From positions 18,009 through 82,008 of the forward strand of contig NZ_JAUFPN010000042.1 of NCBI RefSeq assembly GCF_030409335.1: a stretch of 64,000 bases of DNA. The letters run 5' to 3'. Below are positions 1-9,616 of this stretch, one piece after another; position 1 is the first letter of the stretch, and every line of letters begins with the position of its first letter. This DNA comes from Paeniroseomonas aquatica. GTDB taxonomy: Bacteria; Pseudomonadota; Alphaproteobacteria; Acetobacterales; Acetobacteraceae. Under the pieces are notes generated by a model, which saw only the letters and a list, made by a program, of their open reading frames with translations, did not search any database and was not told the origin of the DNA. The translations under genes and the position numbers were made by a program.

Positions 1-224
1 GGCCCCATGAGCGCATTGGCGAGGCGGTCCGCCGCCTCGTCCTCCGGCACGTCGCCGGGCTCCATCCGGGCGGCGATGACGCTGCCATGGCCCCCGGCCT
101 GCAGCGCCGCGATCGCCGGCTGGTCCAGGACGGTGCCCTTCTTCAGCACCTTCCCGGTGAGGCGGATGGTATGGGCGAGGATGGCGCCGCGGGCTTCCTC
201 GAGTGGCGTGGGGCCGAAGATCAT
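1..224 (-). CDS. Molybdopterin-binding / MobA-like NTP transferase fusion (N-terminal part, cut by window edge)
   Basis: Only the first 74 or so codons lie in the window; the gene continues past base 1. The N-terminus begins MIFGPTPLEEARGAILAH and contains LKKGTVLD. This matches, from memory, the start of alphaproteobacterial proteins that join a MoeA/MogA-like molybdopterin-binding domain to a MobA/MocA nucleotidyltransferase domain, which makes the cytosine dinucleotide form of the molybdenum cofactor used by xanthine dehydrogenase-family enzymes. Its ATG overlaps the stop of the XdhC gene upstream by four bases (ATGA), so it is the last visible gene of the cox/xdh maturation operon. The transferase half cannot be checked here. 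Confidence 0.75.
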   Translation of the reverse strand, partial: MIFGPTPLEEARGAILAHTIRLTGKVLKKGTVLDQPAIAALQAGGHGSVIAARMEPGDVPEDEAADRLANALMG

Positions 225-937
225 GCGGCGACGGCAGTGGCGGGCGCGGCGCGCCGGGCGAGCGCCGCGCCGCGCCGGGCGGCGACGACCTCGGCCAGGA
301 TCGAGAGGGCGATCTCGGGCGCGGTCACCGCCTCGATGTTCAGCCCGACCGGGGCATGGATGCGGCCGATGCTGGCCTCGGCGTGGCCCATCTCGGCCAG
401 CCGCGCCACCCGCTTGGCATGGGTGCGGCGGCTGCCGAGCGCGCCGATGTAGAAGCACTCCGACTTCAGCGCGACGTCGAGGCCGGGGTCGTCCAGCTTC
501 GGGTCATGGGTCAGGGTCACGACGGCGGTGCGGCTGTCGGGCGCCAGCGCGGCGACGGCGTCGTCCGACCATTCGTGGATGAGGGTGATGCCGGGGAAGC
601 GCTCGGCCGTCGCCCAGGCGCGGCGTGGGTCGACCACCGTCACCGCGAAGCCGACCTCCTGCGCCATCGGCACCAGCGCCTGGGCGATATGCACCGCGCC
701 GACCACGATGAGGCGCAGCGGCGGGTTGTGCGGATGGATGAACCAGGGGGCGCCATCCGCCGTGACATTGGCCGCGGCATCCTCGCGCAGGGCCTTGGCC
801 GCGGCCTCGGCCAGCGGCGCCGGCAGCCCGGCGCCGGGGAAGAGGTGCTGCGCCCCGTCGGTCAGCCGCGTCAGCAGCGCGACCGGGCGCTTGGCCGCCT
901 TGGCCGCCTCGAGGGCGGCCAGCACTTCCGGCGTCAT
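221..937 (-). CDS. XdhC family protein, C-terminal Rossmann-fold domain
   Basis: 238 residues. A Rossmann-like segment (LRLIVVGAVHIAQALVPMA, near residue 75) and the conserved ALGSRRTHAKR and HAPVGLNIEA blocks identify the XdhC C-terminal domain. XdhC/CoxF-type chaperones insert the sulfurated molybdenum cofactor into molybdenum hydroxylases such as xanthine or CO dehydrogenase. The usual XdhC N-terminal region sits in the separate gene immediately upstream (934-1254), which overlaps this one by four bases (ATGA). The two halves are probably made together and act as one unit; this is inference from the overlap and the family. Confidence 0.88.
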   Translation of the reverse strand: MTPEVLAALEAAKAAKRPVALLTRLTDGAQHLFPGAGLPAPLAEAAAKALREDAAANVTADGAPWFIHPHNPPLRLIVVGAVHIAQALVPMAQEVGFAVTVVDPRRAWATAERFPGITLIHEWSDDAVAALAPDSRTAVVTLTHDPKLDDPGLDVALKSECFYIGALGSRRTHAKRVARLAEMGHAEASIGRIHAPVGLNIEAVTAPEIALSILAEVVAARRGAALARRAAPATAVAA

Positions 938-1250
938 GTCAGCTTCTCCACGAAGACCTTCAGCTTGCCGCCGCAGGCGAGGCCGACTTCCCAGGCCCGC
1001 TCGTCGGAGATGCCGAAGTCGAGCAGCTGCGGCGCGCCGCTCGCCATGGTCTGCTTCGCCGCATCGGCGACCGCGCCCTCGATGCAGCCGCCGGAGACGC
1101 TGCCGGCCAGCTTGCCGGAGAGGCTGACGGCGAGGCGCGAGCCGGCCGGGCGGGGCGAGCTGCCCCAGGTCTCGACCACGGTCGCCAGCGCCACGGTCTC
1201 GCCGGCCGCGCGCCAGGTCGCGGCGGTCGCCAGGATGTCCTCGGAATCGC

Positions 1251-1254
<4 letters not shown>
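934..1254 (-). CDS. XdhC/CoxI family N-terminal domain protein
   Basis: 106 residues covering the XdhC_CoxI N-terminal domain: an ATVVETWGSSPRPAGSRLAV block, the GSVSGGCIEGAV block that carries the family's conserved cysteine, and LDFGISDERAWEVGLACGG. It belongs to the molybdenum cofactor insertion machinery. The ATG overlaps the stop of the VWA gene upstream, and its stop overlaps the start of the XdhC C-terminal gene, both by four bases. The short length is explained by the domain split rather than by truncation, because both ends are coupled to intact neighbours. Confidence 0.9.
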
Positions 1255-2488
<1,234 letters not shown>

Positions 2489-2492
<4 letters not shown>

Positions 2493-3394
2493 GCGGCCTT
2501 CGTCTCCGCCACCAGCCGGGCGGCCTCGGCGCCGCGCAGCTTGGCGATGTCGTCCTGGTACTTCAGCAGCACGCCCAGCGTCTCGTCGACCGCGGCCGGC
2601 TCCAGCTCCCGCGCGTCGAGCGCAGCCAGCGCCGCGGCCCAGTCGATGGTCTCGGCGACGCCGGGCAGCTTGAAGTAGTCGCCGGTGCGCAGCTTCTGCA
2701 CGAAGGCGACGACCTGGGCCGAGAGCGCCTCCGGCACCTGCGGCGCGCGCAGGGTCAGGATGGCGCGTTCCCGCACCGCATCGGGATAGTCCACCCAGTG
2801 GTAGAGGCAGCGGCGGCGGATGGCGTCATGCACCTCCCGCGTGCGGTTGGAGGTGATGATCACCACGGGGGGCGTCGCCGCCTTGATGGTGCCGAGCTCG
2901 GGGATCGTCAGCTGGAAATCGGCCAGGATCTCCAGCAGGAAGGCCTCGAACGGCTCGTCGGCGCGGTCGAGCTCGTCGATCAGCAGGACCGCGGGGCCGC
3001 CCTCGGGCGACAGCGCCTGCAGCAGCGGGCGCTCCTGCAGGAAGCGGCGGTCGTAGATGCCGCGCTCCAGGCTCTCGCGGTCGGCGCCGCCGCCCGAGAC
3101 CTCGGCGAGGCGGATCGCCATGAGCTGCTTGGCATGGTTCCACTCATAGGCCGCGGCCGAGAGGTCCATGCCGTCGTAGCATTGCAGCCGCACCAACCGG
3201 CGCGGCAGGCCGGCCGCCAGCACCTTGGCGATCTCGGTCTTGCCGATGCCGGGCTCGCCCTCGAGGAAGAGCGGCCGGCCCATCTTGAGGGCAAGATGCA
3301 CCGTGGTCGACAGCGCGCGGTCGGCGACATAGCCGCCCGCCGCCAGCAGCCGCTGGGTTGCCTCGACCGTCGTGGGCAGGTCGCTCGCGGTCAC
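2489..3394 (-). CDS. coxD: MoxR-family AAA+ ATPase (CoxD-like)
   Basis: 301 residues. Walker A GEPGIGKTE near residue 40, Walker B LLIDELDRAD, sensor 1 IITSNRTREV and the RRCLYHWVDYP arginine-finger region define a MoxR ATPase. CoxD of this family is needed to build the active site of molybdenum CO dehydrogenase-type enzymes together with the VWA partner CoxE, encoded next. I place the start at a GTG at 3394 because it overlaps the TGA of the coxG-like gene (GTGA) and leads directly into the conserved N-terminus; the frame stays open further upstream but there it is antisense-type noise inside coxG. Confidence 0.9.
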
Positions 3395-4185
3395 CACAGG
3401 AACAACAGCACCAGGATCACCAGCATGATGACGGCGCCGCCCCAGAACTGCAGGGGCAGTCCGAAGGGCTCGAAGGCGGCCAGCAGCCGCAGCGGCTGCA
3501 GCCCGGCCTGGTCCACCGGGCGGGGATTCGGCCGCGACACCGGCGCGCCGGAGGCGCTGGGACCCTCGGCGCCGTGCATCGTGAGCGGGCCCGGGCCGCC
3601 GGCATCGGCGAGGTATTCGGTATCGGTCCCGGCGACCGCCTCGGCCATCGGCGCGGTCCCGGCCGCGGCGGGGCTGGTGATCACCCGGCGCGGTGCGCCC
3701 TCGGCCGCCGGCGCCTCCGCCGCGACCAGCTCCTCGGCCGGCGCCGGGGTGAGCCCCGCGGCGAAGCGGTTGAAGAACTGGTCGGCCATCTGCTTGGCGG
3801 TGCTGTCGATCAGCCGGCCGCCGAGCTGGGCCATCTTGCCGCCGACCTGCGCCTTCACGCTGTAGGTCAGCAGGGTCTCGTTCGGCCCCAGCTCCTCGAG
3901 CGCCACGTCGGCGCCGCCCTTGGCGAAGCCCATGGCGCCGCCGTTGCCCTCGCCCGTGATGGTGTAGCTCGCTGGCGGGTTGAGATTCTCGAGCTTCACC
4001 TTGCCGCCGAATTTCGCGGACATCGGCCCGAGCTTCAGCGCCACCTTGGCCTGGAACTGGTCGTCGCCGACCCGTTCGACGGATTCGCAACCGGGGATCG
4101 CGGCCTGCAGCGACTGCGGGTCGTTCAGGGCTTCCCAGACTTGCTGGCGCGGCGCGGGGATGCGCCGCTCACCGGTCATTTCCAT
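3391..4185 (-). CDS. coxG: CoxG-like SRPBCC protein with C-terminal membrane anchor
   Basis: 264 residues. The first 145 or so form a CoxG/SRPBCC domain (RRIPAPRQQVWEALNDPQ, LQAAIPGCESVE, LLTYSVKAQVGGKMAQLGGR). An Ala/Pro-rich linker follows, then a single hydrophobic helix at the extreme C-terminus (AVIMLVILVLLFL), so it is probably membrane-anchored with the domain in the cytoplasm. CoxG is reported to recruit CO dehydrogenase to the membrane. I chose the ATG at 4185 over an upstream in-frame ATG because an AGGAG-type ribosome site lies five bases before it. It is the first gene of the operon; coxMSL do not precede it. Confidence 0.88.
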   Translation of the reverse strand: MEMTGERRIPAPRQQVWEALNDPQSLQAAIPGCESVERVGDDQFQAKVALKLGPMSAKFGGKVKLENLNPPASYTITGEGNGGAMGFAKGGADVALEELGPNETLLTYSVKAQVGGKMAQLGGRLIDSTAKQMADQFFNRFAAGLTPAPAEELVAAEAPAAEGAPRRVITSPAAAGTAPMAEAVAGTDTEYLADAGGPGPLTMHGAEGPSASGAPVSRPNPRPVDQAGLQPLRLLAAFEPFGLPLQFWGGAVIMLVILVLLFLW

Positions 4186-4629
4186 GCTTGGCTCCTGAGT
4201 TTGCAAGGGACCTTACGGCAGAACGCCACCGGCTCAAATCGGCCGGGCGTGGGGTGCCGCCGGAGGGGATGGCCATAGGGGATGGGCTTTACCGGCGGCG
4301 CGGCGGCCTGGGAAGCGGCCCAGGCCCGGACCCGGCTGGTCCCCGGAGGCGGAACCCCCGGCCTGTCCGGCGATGCTGTCCTGCTGCTTGCCATCGGCAC
4401 CCTGTCCGCCCCAGCCTGATGCGCACCGCGGGTGCCGCCATGGTGCTGATCCCCTGTCCCGAGGCAACGCGCTGCGGCCGCGAAAGGTTCATCCGGAGGA
4501 CGCCGGAAGCGCCCGGGGCGCGGGGGGTGCGCAGGACCGGCATCTTCGGCTATTGCGCCGGGGTGGTTGTCTTTCCGAGCCCTGGCTTCATCCTGGCGAC
4601 CTCCGTCGCCTTCCGCTGAGGAACTCCCC
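4186..4629. other. Intergenic region between divergent coxG-like and PrpB-like genes
   Basis: About 440 bases between divergent genes must hold both promoters. Open frames across it are short and show no recognisable protein. No convincing RNA gene, long palindrome or sigma-70 box could be picked out by eye. A ribosome site (GAGGAAC) lies just before the lyase ATG at its right end. Confidence 0.5.
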
Positions 4630-5568
4630 ATGCCCTACGTCATCGGCGCCGACATCCCCGAGGAACCCGCGGGCCAGCGCTTCGCCCGGCTGCTGGAACG
4701 CCCCGGCATCCTGCAGATGCCCGGCGCCCACAACGGCATGGCCGGGCTGCTGGCGAAGAAGGCCGGCTTCGAGGCGCTGTATCTCTCCGGCGCCGCCATG
4801 ACGCTGTCGATGGGCATCCCCGACCTCGGCATGATCACGGTGGACGAGGTCGCCTTCCACATCCGCCAGATCGCCCGCGCCACCGCCCTGCCGCTGCTGG
4901 TCGATGGCGACACCGGCTATGGCGAGGCGCTGAACGTCATGCACATGGTCCGCACCTTCGAGGATGCCGGCGCCGCCGCCGTGCATCTCGAGGACCAGCT
5001 GCTGCCGAAGAAATGCGGCCACCTGAACGACAAGAAGATCGCCGATGCGCACGACATGGCGGCCAAGGTCGCCGCCGCGCGGAAGGCCCGCCGGCACCTC
5101 TTCATCATCGCCCGCACCGATGCCGCCGCCAGCGAGGGCATGGACGGCGCCCTGGCCCGGGCCAAGCTCTACCTCGACAGCGGCGCCGACGCGATCTTCC
5201 CCGAGGCGCTCAACAACCGTGAGATGTTCTCGGAGTTCTCCCGCCGCATCCGCGCCGAGGGCTACCCGGAGGTGAAGCTGCTGGCGAACATGACCGAGTT
5301 CGGCCGCACGCCCTTCTACACGGCGGAGGAATTCCAGGCGATGGGCTACCAGATGGTGATCTGGCCGGTCTCCGCCGCCCGCGTCGCCAACAAGGCGATG
5401 GAGGAACTCTTCGTCTCCATCAAGCAGAATGGCGGGACGCACAAGCTGGTCGACCGGATGCAGACCCGGGCCGAGCTCTACGACACCATCGGCCTGCATG
5501 CCTATGAGGCGCTGGATACCAGCCTCATCGCCACCATCGTGCCGCAGGCGATGCCGCAGCGGGGCTGA
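4630..5568 (+). CDS. Isocitrate lyase/PEP mutase family carboxyvinyl lyase, PrpB-like
   Basis: 312 residues. It carries the superfamily signature KKCGHLND (catalytic cysteine near residue 125), the metal-binding VDGDTGYG, and IIARTDAAASEG. Members include 2-methylisocitrate lyase (PrpB), 2,3-dimethylmalate lyase, oxaloacetate decarboxylase and phosphonopyruvate hydrolase. PrpB would cleave 2-methylisocitrate to pyruvate and succinate, but no prpC or prpD is nearby, so the exact substrate is open. The ATG at 4630 has GAGGAAC seven bases upstream. A perfect hairpin after the stop separates it from the convergent DUF1488 gene. Confidence 0.85.
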   Translation: MPYVIGADIPEEPAGQRFARLLERPGILQMPGAHNGMAGLLAKKAGFEALYLSGAAMTLSMGIPDLGMITVDEVAFHIRQIARATALPLLVDGDTGYGEALNVMHMVRTFEDAGAAAVHLEDQLLPKKCGHLNDKKIADAHDMAAKVAAARKARRHLFIIARTDAAASEGMDGALARAKLYLDSGADAIFPEALNNREMFSEFSRRIRAEGYPEVKLLANMTEFGRTPFYTAEEFQAMGYQMVIWPVSAARVANKAMEELFVSIKQNGGTHKLVDRMQTRAELYDTIGLHAYEALDTSLIATIVPQAMPQRG

Positions 5569-5580
5569 CCGGAGCCGCCG

Positions 5581-5602
5581 TCCACGGGCTGCGGCCCGTG
5601 GA
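5581..5602. terminator. Hairpin between convergent genes
   Basis: Perfect inverted repeat TCCACGGG-N6-CCCGTGGA, 13 bases after the lyase stop and 9 bases beyond the stop of the opposing DUF1488 gene. The position suggests a bidirectional terminator, but no clear T-tract follows on either strand. Confidence 0.55.
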
Positions 5603-5611
5603 TGGACGGGC

Positions 5612-5935
5612 TCAGGCCGTCGCGGGCTGGTGCGGGATGCTGTCCGCGGGCAGGTCCTCGAAGTCGTCGGCCCAGAGGTTCAGCATCGCGCCCTCGGCAT
5701 GGAAACGGGTGCGCAGCTTGTGCCGCACCGCGGCCTCGATCCGGTCCTGCGCCTTGGTGAAGCATTGCAGCACCTCGGCGGTCTTGAAGTGCCGCTTGGC
5801 GCTGATGTCCTGCAGGGCACCGAGCGAGATGGAGCAGGGGACCACGGCGCCCGCCTCCTCGACCTCAAAGAGCACGCGGCGGCCATCAAGCCGGGCCGCG
5901 CGCACGCCAGCCTGGGAGGGGATGTCATTCGGCAT
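5612..5935 (-). CDS. DUF1488 family small protein
   Basis: 107 residues with the layout of the DUF1488 family: a beta-rich N-terminal half (GRRVLFEVEEAGAVVPCSIS) and a helical second half (LGALQDISAKRHFKTAEVLQCFTKAQDRIE). The molecular function is unknown; related alphaproteobacterial proteins are small and cytoplasmic. It is a single gene, convergent with the PrpB-like lyase and tail to head with the M20 peptidase gene (its ATG lies upstream of the peptidase stop by 70 bases of noncoding DNA). Confidence 0.75.
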   Translation of the reverse strand: MPNDIPSQAGVRAARLDGRRVLFEVEEAGAVVPCSISLGALQDISAKRHFKTAEVLQCFTKAQDRIEAAVRHKLRTRFHAEGAMLNLWADDFEDLPADSIPHQPATA

Positions 5936-6005
5936 GGCCGGGGTCCTTCATTGCTGGACGCCCCATCGCGCCGTATCGGTCAGATGGTCCCGGAAGCGGT
6001 GCAGT

Positions 6006-7409
6006 TCAATCCCGGGCCCGGCGCGGGAAGTCCTCCGGACGCAGTCCTCCCAGCTCTGTGAGCAGCAGCGGCCAGGACCGCAACCCCTCGTCAAGCGACG
6101 CCAGGCGGAAGAACTCGTTGGGCGCGTGGGCATCCTCGTCCGGGGAGGCGAGGCCGAACATCAGGCTGTCGATGCCGAGGCTCTCGTGGAACAGCGTGGT
6201 GATCGGCACGGTGCCGCCGGCCCGGGTCCGCACCGGACGGCGGCCATGCACCCATTCCGTCACCCGCTCCGCCGCCAGCAGCAGCGGATGGGTGGCACCG
6301 AGGGTGAAGGCCCGGGTGCCGCCGGGGCGGTACTGGAAGTCGAGCGCCACGCCCGCCGGGCAATGCGCCTCGAGGTGCCGCTTCACCGCCGCCTGGGCCG
6401 CCGCAGGTTCCTGCCCGGGGACCAGGCGCATGGTCAGCTTGGCATGGGCTTCGCAAGGCAGGACGGTCTTGCCGCCGGCGCCGGTATAGCCGCCCCACAT
6501 CCCGTTCACCTCGACGGTCGGACGGACCGTGGTGCGTTCCCGCACGGTGTAATCCGGGTCGCCGAAGGGGGCGGCGCCGAGCTCGCCGTACCATTCCGCC
6601 TCGTCGAAGGGCAGGGCGGCGGCCTCGGCGCGGATGTCCTGGGTCACGTCCATGGCGCCGTCGAGGAAGCCATCCACCCGGATGCGCCCCTCCTCGTCGT
6701 GCAGCGAGGCGACCAGCTTCGCCATCTCATGCAGGGCGTTGCGCACGGCGCCGCCGACCCGGCCGGAATGGGCGTCCTTGGCCGCGCTGCGGATGCTGAA
6801 CTGCAGGGCGGCGATGCCGCGGCAGCCGACGCTGACGCTGGGGAAGCTGGTGCTGGCCCGTCCGCCATCGGCGGAGAGCATGGCATCGGCGGCCAGCAGG
6901 TCGCGGTATTTCTCGATGATGGCAGGCAGGGAGGGGGAGCCGACCTCCTCCTCACCTTCCAGGAAGAGCTTGATGTTGACCGGGCATCCGCCCTCCACCG
7001 CGAGGAAGGCGCCCACCGTCTCGACCGCGATCAGGGTCGAGCCCTTCACGTCCGAGGCGCCGCGGGCATAGATCCGGCCGTCGCGGATGGCCGGCTCGAA
7101 GGGCGGCGAGACCCACAGCTCCAGCGGGTCCGGCGGCTGCACGTCGTAGTGGCCATAGAGGATGATGGTCGGCCGGCCCGGCGCCCCGAGCCAGCTCGCG
7201 TAGATCGCCGGCTGGCCGCCGCCGTCCAGCAATTGCACGTCCTCGAGCCCGATCGCCCGCAGCCGGTCGCACAGGAAGTCCCGCGCCGCCGCCATGCCAC
7301 CGGCATAGGCCGGGTCGGTGCTGACCGAGGGCAGCCGCAGCAGCGCCAGCAACCGGTCGAGGATCGCCCCGCGCTGCGCCGCCAGGTGGTGGCCAACCTT
7401 CTCGCTCAT
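6006..7409 (-). CDS. M20 family dipeptidase
   Basis: 467 residues. Zinc ligands of an M20 peptidase are visible: GHYDVQP (about residue 88), the bridging aspartate in GASDVKGS, and the catalytic pair in EGEEEVGSPS. The lid domain is present (KDAHSGRVGG). Length and motif order match the M20 dipeptidase (CNDP-like) group that hydrolyses dipeptides or N-acyl amino acids in the cytoplasm. The ATG at 7409 is preceded by AGGAG and overlaps the stop of the MFS transporter gene by four bases, suggesting the carrier and peptidase serve the same substrate. Confidence 0.9.
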   Translation of the reverse strand: MSEKVGHHLAAQRGAILDRLLALLRLPSVSTDPAYAGGMAAARDFLCDRLRAIGLEDVQLLDGGGQPAIYASWLGAPGRPTIILYGHYDVQPPDPLELWVSPPFEPAIRDGRIYARGASDVKGSTLIAVETVGAFLAVEGGCPVNIKLFLEGEEEVGSPSLPAIIEKYRDLLAADAMLSADGGRASTSFPSVSVGCRGIAALQFSIRSAAKDAHSGRVGGAVRNALHEMAKLVASLHDEEGRIRVDGFLDGAMDVTQDIRAEAAALPFDEAEWYGELGAAPFGDPDYTVRERTTVRPTVEVNGMWGGYTGAGGKTVLPCEAHAKLTMRLVPGQEPAAAQAAVKRHLEAHCPAGVALDFQYRPGGTRAFTLGATHPLLLAAERVTEWVHGRRPVRTRAGGTVPITTLFHESLGIDSLMFGLASPDEDAHAPNEFFRLASLDEGLRSWPLLLTELGGLRPEDFPRRARD

Positions 7410-8641
7410 CCGGCTCTCCTCTCGCCGCGCCATACCACGCGGGCGGTGACGCCCAGCATCGCCAGACCGGCGCCGGCCATCAAGGGGATGGCGACCCCGG
7501 GCCCCCAGCGATCCGCCAGCGCGCCGATCGCCAGCGCTCCCGCGGGGCCGAGGCCGATGCAGGTGGTGACCAGCCCGAGCACGCGGGAGCGCGCCTCGGC
7601 CGGCGCCCGGGTGACCGGCAGGGCGGTCTGCAGCGCGGCGAACAGCGCGGTGCCGATGCCGCCGACCATCAGCACCGCGACCGCGACCGGCAGCGACCCG
7701 GCCAGCCCGACCAGCAGCAGGCAGAGCATGAAGAAGCCGCAGCCGCCGACCATCAGCGCCGCCGAGAGCGGGATGCCGCGCCGGGTCGAGAGCACGAGCC
7801 CGGTCAGCAGCGCGCCGGCCGGCTCGGCCGCGGTCAGCAGCCCGATCTGGAAGGGGGAGGCGCCGAAGGCCTGGGCGCCGAGCGCCGGCAGCACCGCGGT
7901 GAAGCAGAAGCCGAAGAGGTTCATCGCCAGCGTCACCAGGATCACCGCCTGCAGCACCGGCATCCGCCGCACCAGCTGCATCGCATCGGCCACCTCGGCG
8001 ACGAGCTGGCGCGGCCGCAGCCGGCGCCGCGCCTGGGCATGCCGCACCCCCGCGAGCAGCGCGAAGCTCAGCGCGTAGCAGGCGGCGGCCACGCCATAGG
8101 CGGCTGCGAGGCCCAGCGTCTGGTACAGCACCCCGCCGAGCAGCGGCCCGGCCATGCGGGTGGTGTTGCTGGTCATGCTGTCCATCGCCAGCGCCGGCAC
8201 CACCTCGGCCTCGCCGGCGACCTCGGTCACCATGCGGCGGCGGGAGGCCATCTCCCCGGTCCAGACCAGCCCGCCGAGGAAGCCCGAGACGCCGAGGTGC
8301 CAGGGCTGCAGCGCGCCGCCCAGCGCCAAAGCCAGGATGCCGCAGGTGCTGGCGGCGCTGGTCGCCTGGCCCAGCATCAGCAGCCGCCGGCGGTCCTGGG
8401 TTTCTGCCAGCGCCCCGGCGACGGCGCCGAAGGCCAGCATCGGCAGCGCCCGCACCACCGCGAGCAGGGAGACCGCCAGCGCCGAGCCGGTGAGCTCGAA
8501 GACGAAGATGCCGGCGACCAGGATCTCGACCCAGCGCATCGCATTGGCGATGCCGCCGACCGCCCAGAGCCGGACGAAATCGGGCCGCCCGAACAGGCGC
8601 CTCAGGGGGTGCGGTGCGGGGGCTTCGCCCGTCATCGGCAT
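7406..8641 (-). CDS. MFS transporter
   Basis: About 411 residues with roughly 12 hydrophobic segments and a cytoplasmic-loop motif of MFS type (ALAETQDRRRLL after the second helix). The sequence resembles the EntS/MefA-like branch of drug or siderophore exporters. It is translationally coupled by ATGA to the M20 dipeptidase, so it may carry a peptide or N-acyl compound. The start is uncertain: ATG codons at 8641 and 8635 are adjacent and neither has a strong ribosome site. It diverges from the alpha/beta hydrolase gene at 8747. Confidence 0.85.
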   Translation of the reverse strand: MPMTGEAPAPHPLRRLFGRPDFVRLWAVGGIANAMRWVEILVAGIFVFELTGSALAVSLLAVVRALPMLAFGAVAGALAETQDRRRLLMLGQATSAASTCGILALALGGALQPWHLGVSGFLGGLVWTGEMASRRRMVTEVAGEAEVVPALAMDSMTSNTTRMAGPLLGGVLYQTLGLAAAYGVAAACYALSFALLAGVRHAQARRRLRPRQLVAEVADAMQLVRRMPVLQAVILVTLAMNLFGFCFTAVLPALGAQAFGASPFQIGLLTAAEPAGALLTGLVLSTRRGIPLSAALMVGGCGFFMLCLLLVGLAGSLPVAVAVLMVGGIGTALFAALQTALPVTRAPAEARSRVLGLVTTCIGLGPAGALAIGALADRWGPGVAIPLMAGAGLAMLGVTARVVWRGERRAG

Positions 8642-8746
8642 GCCGGCATCCGCCGCAGCCTGTCCTGCCGCCCCCGGAATGTCGAGGGGGTGGCAAGCCC
8701 GCCGAAGCGGTGCAGGATCGGCCGATAAGACGCGGAGGAAACCCCC

Positions 8747-9589
8747 ATGCCCCATGCCCAGGCGACCGGCGCACGCATCTGGTACGAGGAGGCCGGCACC
8801 GGCCACCCCATCCTGTTCATCCACGAATTCGGCGCCGACCACCGCGAATGGGAGGACCAGGTCCGCTTCTTCTCCCGCGAATACCGCTGCATCACCTACG
8901 CCGCGCGCGGCTATCCGCCCTCCGACGTCCCCACCGACCCGACGCTCTATGGCCAGGACTACGCGGTCGGCGATGCGGTCGCGGTGCTGCGCCACCTCGG
9001 CATCGCCCGCGCGCATGTCGTCGGCCTCAGCATGGGCGGCTTCGCCAGCATCCTCTTCGGCCTCCGCCACCCGGAGATGGCGACCTGCCTGGTTCCGGCC
9101 GGCGCCGGCAGCGGCTCCCCCAAGGCGGACCAGGCCGCCTTCCGTGCCGCCTGCGCGGCGCGCGGCGACCTGCTGATCGCCCAGGGCTGGCCCGGCGAAC
9201 TGGCCGAGGAGACCGGCCATTCCCCGACCCGCATCCAGCTGAAGAAAAAGGACCCGCGCGGCTGGGCCGCCTACATGGAACGCCTCGCCAGCCATTCCGG
9301 CCCCGGCACCGGCCTGACCATGAAGCACTTCCAGGGCGAGCGGGATTCGATCTTCGACTGGGAGCCCGAGCTGCGGACCATGACCGTGCCGACCCTGCTG
9401 GCCGTGGGCGACGAGGACTGGCCCTGCATCGAGACCAACATCTTCCTGAAGAAGGTGCTGCCGAACGCGGGCCTCTGGATGGCGCCGCGCACCGGTCACG
9501 CCATCAACCTGGAGGAGCCGGCCGCCTTCAACCGCGCGGTGGCGGAGTTCTTCTCGACCGTCGAGCGGGGGCGCTGGACGCTGGGCTAG
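8747..9589 (+). CDS. Alpha/beta hydrolase
   Basis: 280 residues. The nucleophile elbow GLSMGG (near residue 95), oxyanion region FIHEFGADHREW, an acid in VGDEDWPC and a catalytic histidine in RTGHAINLEEP form a complete alpha/beta hydrolase set. Such proteins are esterases, lactonases or C-C hydrolases; substrate not determinable. No signal peptide, so cytoplasmic. GGAGG lies upstream of the ATG at good spacing. It stands alone, divergent from the MFS/peptidase pair and convergent with the ABC-F gene. Confidence 0.88.
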   Translation: MPHAQATGARIWYEEAGTGHPILFIHEFGADHREWEDQVRFFSREYRCITYAARGYPPSDVPTDPTLYGQDYAVGDAVAVLRHLGIARAHVVGLSMGGFASILFGLRHPEMATCLVPAGAGSGSPKADQAAFRAACAARGDLLIAQGWPGELAEETGHSPTRIQLKKKDPRGWAAYMERLASHSGPGTGLTMKHFQGERDSIFDWEPELRTMTVPTLLAVGDEDWPCIETNIFLKKVLPNAGLWMAPRTGHAINLEEPAAFNRAVAEFFSTVERGRWTLG

Positions 9590-9616
9590 CGAGGCGGCGG
9601 GGGCGGTGCCGGGCGA

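Noticed and set aside
4630..5568. Naming the lyase prpB as part of a methylcitrate cycle operon
   Set aside because: The catalytic motif fits the whole isocitrate lyase/PEP mutase family, and no prpC or prpD is nearby.
5598..8078. Very long plus-strand open frame across the M20 peptidase and MFS genes
   Set aside because: In DNA this rich in GC, antisense frames stay open by chance. Its translation is Arg/Ala/Pro-rich with no domain, while the minus strand encodes clear enzymes.
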